A DNA stretch of 64,000 nucleotides from positions 31,730,264-31,794,263 of the forward strand of contig CP137668.1 in the NCBI GenBank assembly GCA_037976565.1, read 5' to 3'. Both the position numbers and the translations under genes were made by a program. The notes below the pieces were generated by a model. It made no database searches, was not told where the DNA came from, and saw only the letters and a list, made by a program, of their open reading frames with translations. Every line of letters begins with the position of its first letter. Position 1 is the stretch's first letter. The DNA comes from Mesocentrotus franciscanus (lineage: Eukaryota > Echinodermata > Echinoidea > Camarodonta > Strongylocentrotidae). Shown piece by piece: positions 22,971 through 35,647 of the stretch.

Positions 22971-24334
22971 AAGCAGGATGCCGCATCTCCTGTCTTTGAT
23001 AATGTTCTTAAATCCACGTCAACTACAACAGCTGCACAAAGGTCTGACAGTAATATCTAGATGATACTTATAAATGTCACAAAGCTCCACAAAACCACCA
23101 AAAAGTTGCATGGTGTGATTTCTCAGATAGAGCTCAATAAGGTGCATTTGGCCAAGATGGTAAAATCTTTACTCTGTAGTATTTCTTGAAAGAGTATAAA
23201 TTTCTTTATCTAATTTCAAAATATGGAAGCACGGAATAATCTGAAAGTTGGATTTGGACAGTTTTTGTAGAAATATGATTGTCTGATCTTGAGTTTGTAA
23301 TAGTAATTTGAATTTCCTTATTACCCCGGCTTCTTGTCTCTTTTTGATGTCATACTACTTCAACAAGAATAAGATGTTGCATCGATACTTGGTCACAATA
23401 AAGTACATGATGTACGTAATCAGTGTGCAAAATTTGAGGACAATTTGATAATTTCTTTACAGAAAATTACATATAGTCCTAATCCTGCCGTTGTTACCTT
23501 GCACAACTCCTTGTAAGTCTTAGTGCTTGAATAGATTACAGATTTTAAATGTCTTTTTCTCTACTCTAAAGTAGCGTTCTAAAAGATGGGTTAGGACCAT
23601 CCAACTGTGATGAGTTAAAGCTGAACATCTCCTCTTTTAGAATCAGACTTGAAATTTTAAGAAATCATATCTGGCGAGTGTTTGGTGGTTTTGTGATACC
23701 TGGTGATAAGATTATGGATTTCTTTCCTGAATCGGCACTTATTCTTTTGTAGCCGGCGGAATGTTTTGTGGTTTGATTATAAATAATACGCAATAATTCA
23801 ATTTATTGGAGTTTTATTTGTTATCATTGTAAATAGGTACATGACTACATCGACACTTTTCTTGTATAATAAATATAGTATAAATATTAAATCTATATTC
23901 ATGAATATTACGTATAGCTATGATGTTTTTTTCAGTCAGCTAAGCAGCAAATATAGTCTCGTCATTCAAGTGCACTTTTCGTCCTTGTACAGCGATTCAT
24001 TATTTGTTTATATATCCGCTTGAAAACATTGCCATCATAATAACAAGGAGGATCGATCACTTTCCTTGAAATGCAAATACTGTACATCCATTCTGCACAG
24101 CAGAGCAAATCCAAAAGATTAAAAAAGTATCAATGTGAGCTAGAGAAAAGAGAATTGCACTTTTCAACAGCGGGTGGGGTTTTAAGTACACATATAGTCG
24201 CTATGAGCTCATAACAACAATTGTAAATTCCACCACAACTGAGATAACAGTTAATGTTCAAAGTTTAACGTTTCTGCGCACAGTAGGCCTACAAACAGAG
24301 CAGCTGCGAGTAACGTAGTGCACGTATTGCACTG
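22971..24334. other. 3' flank of the GPCR; no further gene
   Basis: AATAAA at 23397-23402 could serve the GPCR, about 430 nt after its stop. The remainder is AT-rich with no recognisable frame. Confidence 0.45.
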
Positions 24335-25092
24335 ACTTGATACCCTTTTCATAGTGCTTCTATCGGAATCACACCGACGAAAATACCGATTGAATTTTCC
24401 TTATGTAAACAAAGGTGAGACCGCCGCTTTTCCTGCTGTCCCTTCATACTGCCAGTGAAATTCACTTGCTGTGGCGAGCCCTGGCCGGAAGTGAAGAATT
24501 ATTGAGCAATCGCTTGTTAGCTGCTTCACGAAACAACGTCTGCTATAAACAAAAATCCATTGTACTTTCATTACATTTGTTAGTAATCAGTTTTAGATAT
24601 TGTTTTGTTCATCAATTGGTCTAAAATATATATAATTTTCAATAAATATATTATCATAACGATATATGCACCTGTATATATTGATTTGGATTATTTACAA
24701 AGCTTATCATTAATGTAAAATACAAATAAAACGAATCAATTTAAGCCCATGCCCCAACTAGCTAGCATGCAGCATGTTCAACATAATGTCAACAAACACA
24801 GCTGGTTCCGAAAAAGCGCGCGTACACTGCGACCTTTGACCATTTTCATCGGTATTTTAATCGGTGTTTTCTCCCGAACCCATTGACAGTGGCCGTTTCA
24901 TCGGAGTCACACGGATAGAAAGAGAATTTCTCCTGCTCTTGAACAGGAGAATTAAATCGCCTATTTCTCTTCTTTTCATCGCTATTCTATCGGCTTTCTC
25001 TCCTCTGTACCATTCATAGTGGCAGTTTCATCGGATGCGTCCGGATGCATCCGATGAAAATCAGGCCAGTTTGAAAGGGGTATTGTGATAGG
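24335..25092. mobile_element. candidate non-autonomous TIR element
   Basis: TTGATACCCTTTTCATAGTG at the left and GTTTGAAAGGGGTATTGTGA at the right are imperfect inverted copies. Inside, TCATCGG / CCGATGA motifs recur several times on both strands. Boundaries and target duplication are unresolved. Confidence 0.4.
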
Positions 25093-26359
25093 GTACTTTT
25101 ATTCGTACCAAATAAAGGCTGAAATCGATATCAGGGTAATGGGTCTGAATATTCTTTTTCAACCATTAATAACTTCTTTTTTAAGGGGTGGATACACACA
25201 TTAACAACTCTGCGACACTCCTTTCGAGGTTCTTCTCAATTTGCTATGTTAATAAAGTAAGGAATACATTTTTGGTGAACACAAGGGTTCTTTAAAAACA
25301 TAGATTGTGTACATGATGTTATCAATGGTGCATGTGTGATGAAAATATGTTACAGAGAAAAAAGATTTTTGATTTTTGTTTAAAGAGCAATTAGGAGACG
25401 ATGTCCCAAAATAAGTCACAGAGTTGCCATTATGTGTTTTATTGATTACCACCTCAAAAAGTGATAACTTTCCCTCTTTCCATCGGATTTTGCTCAAACT
25501 TTATCTGATTCTCTCATGTTGCTGCTACTAATAAACCCAGCTGAATATCAGGGTGGACTTTCTTTTTAATATTTACACCTGTTTTATGAAATATAATTAT
25601 GCCGTTAATTTTCTCATTTTGCTGGTATGGAATAACGCATCAGGCTCATGGAATGCATGTATTTAGATCTCTGTCCTCTTCACTGGGGATGTGTATCTTA
25701 CCGATCGAGATTAATGCCTTTTCCTATAAGCTGATACACACAAAGTACACTCCACAAATAAAAAGAAACTTGACACTATTCAAAGCTAAGATTTTCAAAT
25801 ATAATATTTAATATAACCTAGTTATCGTTGTGGTGTAATCGATCATGTTTACATGGTTCGAGAACATTAAATTAATTACCATCTCTCATGTATCAAAATA
25901 ATCATAAATTAATCCCCTTTAAGATGATATGCAATTTGAATCACACCATTCATGCATGAGTGAGCATAGCCATTTAACATTTAAGTGAGTCTCTGAAAGA
26001 AAATTGCAAACATTGGGATTCTGGCCATTCGAATTTTGATGAGCATTGGAGGTAAAGATCTTGGGTGGAAAGGAGAGGCATCCTGACCTATTTTTGCAAT
26101 GTTCTTACTCGGACCTTCTAATGGTTAAATGAATGTTCCCATATTAGTGTGAAAGTTCAAAACTTGATCACAATTGATGTTGGTAGAGTATGAATTTTTT
26201 TGATATATATTTTATCATATTTAATTAACGGTTTATATAACAATTTGAGCTAAAACATTTGAACACTTTCTTGTTTCCTGATAATGTTTTGAGTGGCATC
26301 TGCGGCTTTTCTGAACACGTATGGATGCACTTTAGCCTGAGAACGCTGCATCTTATATA
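25093..26359. repeat. repeat-bearing unique sequence; copies of 20226 and 34471 families
   Basis: 25905-26240 is homologous to 20226-20720. 25828-25885 (GTGGTGTAATCGA…GGTTCGAGAACATTAAAT) is a fragment related to 34471-34535 and 37508-37570 in the tandem duplication. No gene seen. Confidence 0.5.
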
Positions 26360-27490
26360 CAGTGCGTATACAAAAAGTGTGCCTAACTTTGATAGCTCCT
26401 TATTAAAAAGTCATAACAAATACCACTATGAAATCTATTTCATGATGAAGAGTAACTTGTTTTCTGTCTTATGATACCCTATTAATTATATTTCTGCCAA
26501 GGGTGACTGAGCATCATAGTATTTAAAATCAAAATCGCCTTATACCTAGTTGGGGCTGATGGAACGAATGTGGGTCAGGCCATATGCATGTGCTTCATTG
26601 GTCTTAAAACCTTTTACAAGTACAGGTATGCCTCATGCGTTAGTGCTTCATTTAAAAAAATGATGCAATGTGTCTAGGCTTTCACAGAACCTTGTTTCGA
26701 TCCATAGGATAACCTTAAATTATTTTGAACAGCCTACTAACTTCTTGTCTCATGATATCATAAGTTATCTCTGCTCACTTGTCCGCTGCGCCATTTCACA
26801 CGGGTAAGGAGCAAAAGGTGGTTATCTCGAATAGCAAATGAAAACTCAAAGGTAACTAAACCCAAACGCAAGAAAGAACAAATGGTGACAGCAGACATTC
26901 ATTAAAAAGATAATATCCCAAATAAACTTCATCCATGTTGTATCACTCAATGATAAGGGTTACCTTAAACAAGGATGCGAATGAAGCCAAGATTGTAATC
27001 ATCATAACGAAGAGAATATCATAAATGTTGCCTGTAATGCGCATTTCATTGGGTTTTAGTTGATTATACACCTTTTCTTTTCAACTGCCTAATAGTCAAT
27101 GTAAACAAGTGAGCGATTGTTTTGGAATGATATAACACACACATAATGGCTTTTGACACACATGTATTACTTCAGCCCCAAATTGGTAAAAGAGGATTTT
27201 GACAATACTTTTTTGAAAAGCCTGCTGCTCAGTCATCCGTGGCAGCACAATTATGAATATGGTATCATTAGACAGGGTATTAATTACCTTTTACCATGAT
27301 ATATGATTCAAGGTCACATGGGTTATAACTTTTTAATAAAAAGCTACCAAAGTTGGGTACAGATTTTGTATACGCGCTGTAGAGAAAAGTCATGACATAT
27401 GATTCAAGGTCACATAGGTTACAACTTTTTAATTAAAAGCTACCAAAGTTGGGCACACATTTTTTATACGCGCTGAAGAGAAAAGTCAAG
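26360..27490. mobile_element. TIR element with long (~170-bp) inverted ends, right end duplicated
   Basis: Left end AGTGCGTATACAAAAAGTGT…CTAACTTTGATAGCT…GGGTGACTGAGCA (26360-26515) is mirrored by TGCTCAGTCATCCGTGG…ACCAAAGTTGGGTAC…TTTGTATACGCGCT (27228-27379). The outer part of the right end is then duplicated in tandem (27308-27400 versus 27400-27490, ~93-bp period). The interior, ~700 bp, is without a transposase frame. A solo right end of the same family is at 43386-43555. Confidence 0.65.
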
Positions 27491-27724
27491 ACATTAAACG
27501 TCTTTAGGTAAAATGATGAATTGGAGCAATGTTGATGAAAAAAAATATTCCACCCAATTGCCTTTTGTTGACAGAACTGAAAAAAGGAGCATCTCTCCTC
27601 GGAAGTTTAGATGAACAACAAAAGAGAGAATTACTGACTCCAAAAGAGGAATCCGCTTACCTACGTCATCGACACTATTATGTCTTACAGTTTTACACAA
27701 GTCCATATATCTGGTATGTATGCT

Positions 27725-28662
27725 CAGTAGCGTACACAGGATTTTTTCAACGGGGGTTTAAAATTTGAAAATTGCGCCGAAAATTTGGCAACGACTCAGC
27801 CAGCCGCTGAATAAGCGGGGGAAGAGCACATTTTATTTATTTATTTTTTGTCCAGTTTTTGAGGAAACATTTCGCAACGACTCAGCCGGCCGCTGAATAA
27901 GCGCGGGGTAAGAGTACGTTTTTTTTGTTTTTTTTTTTGGTCACGGAATTGGATAATTATACCGACCGATATTTTGTTCAGTGGGGGAAGAGAAGGATAG
28001 CTCTCGCTAAATCTGCATTTTCAAAGTTAGGCAAAATTCTGACAAATTGCAAATTGGGTATGAAGACCAGAATAAGAGTACTGAATTGTTACATCTACCC
28101 ACTACTTATGTATGGTAGTGAAACATGGACTTTAGCCTCGGATACTCAATAGCGGTTGAAAGCTGCGAAATGTGGTTTTTAAGAAGAATGATGAAAATCC
28201 CTTGGACTGATAAAGTTAGTAATGAGGAAGTTCTTAGAAGAGCTGGAGTGCAAAGGAAAATGATTCATGAGATGTTGATTAGGCAGTTGAAGTTCATGGG
28301 TCATATACACGTAAAGAAGGCCTAGAGAATCTTGCCTTGACAGGGACAATTGTGGGAAGGAGGAGTAGGGGAAGAAGAAGGATACTTTGGATGGACAGTC
28401 TGCATAAAATTGTTAGAAGAGAGAGGAGTACAAGAACTGGGAGTGATGCTAATAGAGAAGGCTAGGAGCCGAGGGTTGTGGAACAGCATGATCGCCAAAG
28501 TCAATCGATATGGCACTTAGAGAGAGAGAGAGGGGGGTAAGGTCTTTTTCACCCTTTAGCACAATTTTTTTAACACTTAATAAAAAAAGGGAGGGGGGCG
28601 TTTTCTCCGAAACACACACATACAAAAAAAAATAAGCCCCAACCCCCCTGCGTACGCACCTG
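27725..28662. mobile_element. hAT-type element containing a LINE RT C-terminal segment
   Basis: An exact 8-bp duplication TGTATGCT flanks it (27717-27724 and 28663-28670). Ends are CAGTAGCGTACACAGG and CCTGCGTACGCACCTG, inverted. Near the left end, AACGACTCAGCC-GCCGCTGAATAAGCG is repeated twice. The centre (27990-28520, plus strand) encodes RTE/other LINE RT C-terminus pieces in shifting frames: YIYPLLMYGSETWTL, AAEMWFLRRMMKIPWTD-like text, KVSNEEVLRRAGVQRKM, GRRSRGRRRILWMDSL and a final AKVNRYGT. Terminal repeats and target duplication lie outside the LINE piece, so the LINE DNA is cargo. Confidence 0.85.
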
Positions 28663-29542
28663 TGTATGCTCATGTGTCTATGACTTGGGGTTCCGTATTA
28701 ATTTGTGAAGCTAAATGGTATTTTGAGAATTACTTGTACACGTATCATCTTTACAGATGGATATTTTCTTATAGCTAAGCATTGTTATGGTCATGGATGT
28801 TCAGGTATTTTCACATGTATTATCCATTAACGACACAGATCAAGGTTGCGTTTTTTTCACTGACTTTAAAGATAGTGTATTTCTTCCTTACAAAGTTTAT
28901 CCAACATCATGACTTGACATGGGTCAGCATCACAATAACAACGCGTAGAGCTCCAACTTCCATTGTTTTTTGTAGTATTTCAATGAAAAGTTAATATTAA
29001 AGTAGAATAACTTATTTTCAAACACTTCAATGAAAATATGTTGGGTTAAAAAAATAATGCAGCACAAAGCAGTAAATTTCGTTGAGTGGTATTTTTGTGA
29101 AAAATAAATGCTAATTTTTAGTTTTATACCAATCGTAATCGTTTTGTTGATTGGATTCATAGCTGGTGAACCGTTCGAGTAAATTCAATATTTATTGATT
29201 AACGCATTGATTGATTGATTGTTTGGTTGATTGATTGATTAATTGGTTGGTTGAATGAGTATATAATTGATTGATGCATTGAATAAACGAATGATTAACT
29301 TATTTTTATAGTCCTGTAGTTTCTTCCAAAATAATACAAAAGCACTTTGACGTGAAAAAGAGTCACATGTATTTGTGTAAGATCGGTATGAATATTTGTA
29401 AACAGTGTACTTGTAGTCGAGATTAAAACATGACAGGCCCACATTGCATATGCTTGATTTTGTTCCTCTCAGCATCTGTGATCACAATATGAGCATAGCC
29501 ATATAAAGACAATTATTGAAGCACCGGGCCGTGTTAAAACTG
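28663..29542. other. no gene; TTGA microsatellite at 29190-29290
   Basis: A degenerate (TTGA)n tract lies at 29190-29290. The remainder is AT-rich unique sequence without recognisable frames. Confidence 0.45.
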
Positions 29543-30848
29543 CGGGGCCAGTGTACAATTAAAACCCCGAAAAGTCGTAAAAGCTTTTGAATTCGTAACG
29601 GCTATCGAGGCCCTGTTTGGAGAGAGGAGCAAAATTCGTCCAAAATACACCTTCGCGTATCTCCCTTATTTTACCACCAAAGATCGTGAATTTTTAGAGC
29701 ACCAACATAATGATAATATTATTATTCAAATAAATTTTCATTCAAAACTGTTTGGTATTATTAAAGATATAGGTACTTTTCAGTTTCAGAGGTCTGTGAA
29801 AAGAGGCTTCGTTTTTTTCCAGACATAACCGAGCGACAATATGAATATGCAAACAATTAACATTTTACTAGACTTTCAACTCCAGTCTCACTCTCAGCGA
29901 AGTTTCGTGTTTGAGCAGTTAGTAGTTTTGTGTAAAAATGCTTTCAAAACTAGGGAAGATTCATGAAAAGACTGGAAACTACAACTATATCGGAGGTGTA
30001 CGCATGCGCTGTTTGCTTCACCGCGCTCACAGGCCATGCATGCATACCATATATGGAAAATGCGTCACCGATCAGCTGTATTTACGCTGTGGCTAAGTCT
30101 AGATCTAGTAAAGTCGATTGAGCTGAGTTACAATTACAGCAAAGAACTCCACCATATTTTCACAGCTAGTACAGATACTTATTTATTTGTAAGTCATTGT
30201 TTTGTTAAATTTCGACCACACATCAGCATGTTTTACTCGCATCATTACAAAGACCAAACCGTCGATGCTTCGATCATGAGATTCATACAAACACAGCCGA
30301 GTCCAGAGCACACAGTGCAGTTCTGCACGTATCTACGGTACGTGTGACTACAATTCACCAGCACGAACCCTTATAGATGGGACTAGTCCTACGCTTCCGC
30401 GAACGTTTTGCCCTGGGTTCGTTGATGACATTGCCTTCGATTTTTCCAGACATAACCGAGTGACGTAAAATCATGAAAAGATATTCGGAGGAGAGCTTTA
30501 ATATACTTTGATTTATCAGCTCCAACAGTCTCGATCTTGAGCAATGATGGAAAATATGAAAAATACTGCAATATTTTCAATGAAAAAAACATAAAAATGG
30601 CGCTTCGTTTCGCACAGTTTTCCCTTTTAAAATAGGATTTGACAACTAACTGCAATATTTATGAGTTAGAAAAACTCTTCTTCTTCAATTTGACGCTTTA
30701 ATCATTTCATTTGGTGGTTTCTAAAGCGAGATATTACAGTTTAGCTGAGACTCTTTTGTAGCGGTTAAGCGTAAACAAGTTGTTTACTTTATGCAAATTA
30801 GGCTTCAAGGACGAAAGCTTTCGCACCGTTAATTATACACTGGCCCCG
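29543..30848. mobile_element. non-autonomous DNA element with GGGGCCAGTGTA ends (~1.3 kb)
   Basis: CGGGGCCAGTGTACAATTAA at the left is mirrored by TTAATTATACACTGGCCCCG at the right, about 20 bp with one mismatch. Internally TTTTTCCAGACATAACCGAG occurs twice in direct orientation (29815 and 30440). The 103-aa frame at 30036-30347 shows no transposase motif. The target duplication is not clear. Confidence 0.7.
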
Positions 30849-32424
30849 TGCCTGTTTTACTGAAATAAAACAAGAGTTTTGAAAGCGCCTTTCCCATCTA
30901 TTTCAAGGAGGAGATCCAACCATGCATTGATTAAAATATAAAACACTCTTCATCATGACTTCATTCTTCGAACTCCTATGATTTAACCACAACTTTTTTC
31001 AAACACCCCCTTTTATTTTCCTTTGTTCTCTTTAATTGCGACTAATTGTTTTTGTGTGTAAATACCCCAAAATAAAAGCCCCTCATAGTCTGGTGTCAGC
31101 TTTTGTATTACTCAATTTCATCTGATCACCACGTCTTCTTTCGGCATCACTTCGCGTCTAATTTCCGAAGAGCAAATTAAAGCACGTTCAATTTTAGTAA
31201 TATAATTATGAAATACGATTATGTCCCAATCATATTTTATACCAAGTTATTGACGTTTGCAGTTAAGGGTATGAAGAATAGAAAGTATGAAGACTTTAAA
31301 AATAGTGTTAAAGTAATGTCATATTCATAAAATGATATTACTCTTGCTTGTCTGCAGAGTAAATAAATGTGAAAGAATATGGATGCTGAAAGAGAAAGAA
31401 AAAGAGAGACCAGACAGAGAAAAAGAGAGAAAGCAGAAAGAAACAAAGAGAAAAGGTGAAAGAAAAATAAAGAGAGGGGGAGAGAGAAACAAATAGAGAG
31501 GGGAGAGAAACAAAGGGAGAGGGGAGAGAGACAAAGGGAGAGGGCAAGGAGAAATAGAAAGATAGGTCAGAGGGAAATAGAGGGGTAGCGGAGAGAGAAA
31601 CAGGAGAGACGGAAGAGAGAAACAAAGGGAGAGTGAAAGAGATACAAGAGGGTGGAGAAAAACAAAAAGAGACGGGAAAGATAAAATGGTAGAGAGAAAA
31701 GCATATATAAACGGAAAATGTGAAGGTTAGGGACAGAGATAGCTTCATAACGCTAACATAAAAGAAAATGGAATTGTGCAAAGACGGGGGAAAGAAGAAC
31801 TGGGTCGAGATTATCTGTAGAAAAAAAAACCCAAATTATGTCAGAAGTTGAAAAGTGCATTAAACATGTCAAAAAATAATATGGTGAGAATGGCATTAAT
31901 TTACGACAGGAGTGAAAGTCCATAAGTTAATTACAGGTGTGATGTCATTTTGGACGGTGCTTGGTCAACGATAGCCTTTTACGCCTGAACATACTTTATA
32001 AAACGTGTTATGTCTTGAGTGGACATGCTAGACGGAAAAAATTACTGTTTCCAATTCATCATAATGGACATGGACACTATAAAAAGTGTAGAAGTGTCAT
32101 TGATATACATGCGTATTGCCGATGGCTAGTTTTAGGGGAAAAGGGGCACGTGCCTTTATCCCCCCATCGAACGGCAGATTTTTCATTCTTCAATAGTAAT
32201 AGTGGAAGAGAATGAGAGATGGTGGAAAGGTAGTCGAAACAAAGATGATATTAGTAACATCGCTAACTTTGTTAATGCACATTAACCTAGTTGGAGTGCC
32301 CCCTCCAGCCAAGCGACGCCCAGTCAATGACTGGACTGACGCTACACTACTCTGCATCGCAATAGAAAACCCGTCATGCCCGAATAAATATCGGTTTACA
32401 AAACAATTGTAATAACCGTTACCT
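30849..32424. repeat. no gene; ~330-bp GA-rich purine tract at 31375-31710
   Basis: 31375-31710 is almost uninterrupted purine on the plus strand (AGAGAGA, GGGAGAGAGAAACAAAGG repeats). Long Ser/Leu/Phe-rich minus-strand frames are its translation. 32125-32185 (GGCTAGTTTTAGGGG…GGGGCACGTGCC) is a hAT-like terminal fragment, also seen at 49410. Confidence 0.65.
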
Positions 32425-32934
32425 TTCATGAGGGAAGACTGGACCATCGTGTAAAAATCGACATCGTATAAAAATGAAAGAAAATAAAACACCCCAAAAC
32501 ACCACAACAATCATGAAGGAAAGATGCCTCTTGTGCTGCCAATGTGGTTTGTAAATTTATGTTTACTTTTACTCACTGGAGGCAGAAGCAAATGTATGAG
32601 GCATGTCATTTTTTTTTTGTAGAGGGGAACGCGACGGGTGGGGAGCGATGGATGGTGGGGGAAGAGGAAATGTTCGATCGAAGACATTTTTAACTTAAAA
32701 AGAGAAGTGTATCATAAGGTCTGAGCATGAAGATGATTGATTGTGGTGTAATTGTGGTGTGGTGTCACAACTGCCCCCACCCCCTATCTGCTTTTGTATG
32801 TTTGTGTTCTTCTGTTCATCTCCAATATTCATCACTATTTGCCCTTTTTATGGGGGGGGAAGGTGGGGGTGATATTTTCTCAAATCCACAATGATTTTTT
32901 GCGCTCTTTATTGTGCTCTCTCTCCCTCTCTCTA

Positions 32935-32970
<36 letters not shown>

Positions 32971-35300
32971 TTTCTCTCTCTTTATCCTCCCTCCAATCCA
33001 TATGCATCCCACAATTCCTAATATTTGTTCACGCCATTAAATGTGTCCTTTATTCGTCATTGAAATTTATACTTTTACTTTTTTCCAGTCATTACGAGTT
33101 CCTCTGACTGTTGTCTCCGTTGGCCACTATCCCTTCTTTTATGTACTTTACCTTTTTCAGTTATTATTATTTGAGGGGTCCAAAATTTACAAGCTCTACT
33201 CTCTACTCTCTCAATTATTCTACTGTTTATATATTAAAGGTATTAATTTTTGTATTGATTTTGCATGGTGCTAATTATTGTGATATTCGTATTTTGTTGG
33301 AAATGAAAATAGATAAATGAAATTAATCTGAGTGAAATACAAAATTCATCAGAGTTCGCTTTTAATGGAAATTGATTTTATAATGTAATATTCATTGTAA
33401 TATATATTAATAACATGCGAGGCAAACAATATTCCTAAATGTGGCAAAAACCCACTTTGTAAAATTAGTTCTAAAGATGTGAAAATATTATTAAATGCAA
33501 TATCTTTCAATCAATTTGAAGAAGAAAAAATTGTACATTGTATTTACAAGCCTGTCATCATTACAACTTTAAATTTTGAATAAAGCTGGCACAACCAAGA
33601 CATTGAATGCTCCTAAGTTCTGATCTGCTTATGTCAAATCAATTTTCCTACTTCAATTATTTATATTATAAAATTGATTTTACTTTAGGGCGGGTTAACA
33701 ATTACGGAAAAATCGTACAGCTTTCTTAAACCGTCTTTGAACGAACGCTGTAATTGAGAAAAAGTGATATATAACCACGCGTCGGTGTCGCTGTTTTATA
33801 TTATTGTCAGTTCATTTTAAAGGGATTGGGTAACTTTGTCTCAGATTCTGAACCAAAAATCCTGGATTTAGCTCATGCTGCAATGATAATTATAAACCCT
33901 TAGGTCAGTAAGGAACCCCATGACTTGTACAAGCCGATCGCCTGTCTGATTATCAAGATATTTATGATTGGAAGTCGAAATCAAATTTTGCGTTTTCCTA
34001 ACGGTTTTCATAACACTACAGTCTATTGGGAAAATGAGTATGGTAAAACCGGTCACTCAAAGATTTTTACTTTTTTGAGGCACTTCATGATAATTTGGTA
34101 GCGCAATTTTTTCAGGGCTTCATTACACCATATCACAGACACTGATAACACGTAGGGCCATGCATCTCAGATTTAACATTGTTAAACGATGCCTTTAAAG
34201 TTCTCATCATTCTGAACATTTATTTTTCTAAGAAGACTTTGATTATGACAATTTAGCAAAGAACCCACACAGGTTTACTGCCATATCTTTTTGAATGTGA
34301 AGGTAAAAGTGATCACCAAATTTTAAGAACTATTCGTCAAGAATTGTCTAACATGCAAATAAGGAACTAAGTCGAGCTGATCACATTAATAATATGCCCT
34401 ATACATAGAATGTGAAATTAATCCTGCAAACAGGATTTTCGCTTTGCATATGAAACCTATCATCTCTTCGTGGTGTTATCGACCATTATTAATGATCTGT
34501 TCGTGGTTCGAGAACATTAAATAAATTACCACCATTTAATGTCTACTCGGGCCAGATAATCGACTATTAGATTTCTATTTAATAATGATACACTGTTTGC
34601 TCTCCGATACGTCATTAGTGTTCGTAGGGCGGCATCATTGCAGAGTAAATGATACAGACATGGCCTGCTTCCTTGTTTCAGAATGATTATTTAAAGGTGC
34701 ACGAAGATTTGAAGGACTAATTTCACCATTACGTATTGCGGCTGGAAATTATTTTGATATCTTCTTTATAAGAGTGTTGTAGACATATTTGATATTTGAT
34801 ATTGGCTAATCCTAGCGCGTCTATCGAATAATTATCCCTTTCGTCGAGAACAGTACGTATCATAAATTTCATAATTTCGTATTTTCGGGTTATGTTATTT
34901 AATCATTTCAGAAATTCTCTTTCTTTATTTAATGTTTTAACTCAACATATGTCTAACCCAGTACTTTTACTAAAACCTGTACTCCCTATTTCTTCAAGGC
35001 CCCCATTTTTTTTCTTGATTATACATCACTGAAAGCAAGGTACATGTAGAACATGAATGCAAGAATCCCATCCCCCACTCTGATCGCCAATCCCCCCCCC
35101 CATAATATTCTTCTCGAAGCGCGCCTATTGATACTGTCTGTTGCTTTAAAAAAAAATGTTTTTAAAATAAATTGTATTTTTTGTTCTAGTCGTTTCTTTT
35201 TTAATAATCAGAATACGCGCACGGTGTCATGGGTATATAAGTAAATAAGGATAGTGATTATATAATATATAAATATTACTTACTACAATGCACATATCTG
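32425..35300. repeat. tandem duplication, unit A (~2.9 kb)
   Basis: It is collinear with 35301-38340. Shared anchors are GGAAGACTG-ACCATCGTGTAAAAA, GTGTATCAT-AGGTCTGAG, the (CT)n tract, CCAGTCATTACG-GTT, GCTAATTATTGTGATATTCG, AAAAACCCACTTTGTAAAAT, CCAAGAC-TTGAATGCTC, AACGCTGTAATTGAG, ATCTCTTCGTGGTGTTA and CCCCATA-TATTCTTC. Divergence is moderate, so the duplication is not very recent. Unit A uniquely holds the TTAA element at 33821. No gene is recognisable in either unit. Confidence 0.88.
33821..34194. mobile_element. TTAA-type MITE, present in unit A only
   Basis: TTAA flanks both ends (33817-33820 and 34195-34198). Ends AGGGATTGGGTAAC and GTTAAACGATGCCT are imperfect inverted repeats. Unit B reads straight through the equivalent point (TCAGTTCATCTCAGTATTCATCATTC near 37215), supporting insertion. 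The TTAA target suggests piggyBac-type mobilisation. Confidence 0.7.
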
Positions 35301-35466
35301 CATGCAAGGAAGACTGCACCATCGTGTAAAAAGTGACACGCATACAAATGTTAGAAAGCAGAGCAAACATGGTGGAACGATGCCTCGTGTACAGCCAAAT
35401 TGGTTTAATTACTTTTACTCTTACTTATTGGAGTTAGAAGCAAATGCATGTGGCTTGTCATTAGTA

Positions 35467-35647
35467 GGGACTTTTAGATTTGCACGACAAGAACGTGTAC
35501 GCTAGCTGTGACATCCTTTTAAGGCAATGTGACATCCTTTTAAGGCAAGTTGTCAGTGCCCGGCAGTGCCTAAAGGGGACGTCACATTGCCTTAAAAGGA
35601 TGTCCACGTAGCAATCTACGTTCTCGTCGTGCAAATCTAAAAGTCCC
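35467..35647. mobile_element. palindromic TA-type MITE, copy 3, present in unit B only
   Basis: TAGTA is present on both sides (35462-35466, 35648-35652), and TA alone is the minimal common target. Ends GGGACTTTTAGATTTGCACG and CGTGCAAATCTAAAAGTCCC are perfect inverted repeats. CCTTTTAAGGCAATGTGACA-type repeats fill both arms. The empty site survives in unit A near 32610 (CATGTCATTTTTT). Confidence 0.9.

Noticed and set aside
30036..30347. 103-codon plus-strand frame considered as a gene
   Set aside because: It lies inside a non-autonomous DNA element and shows no transposase or other domain.
31338..31781. 147-codon minus-strand frame, Ser/Leu/Phe rich
   Set aside because: Translation of the GA purine tract; low complexity.
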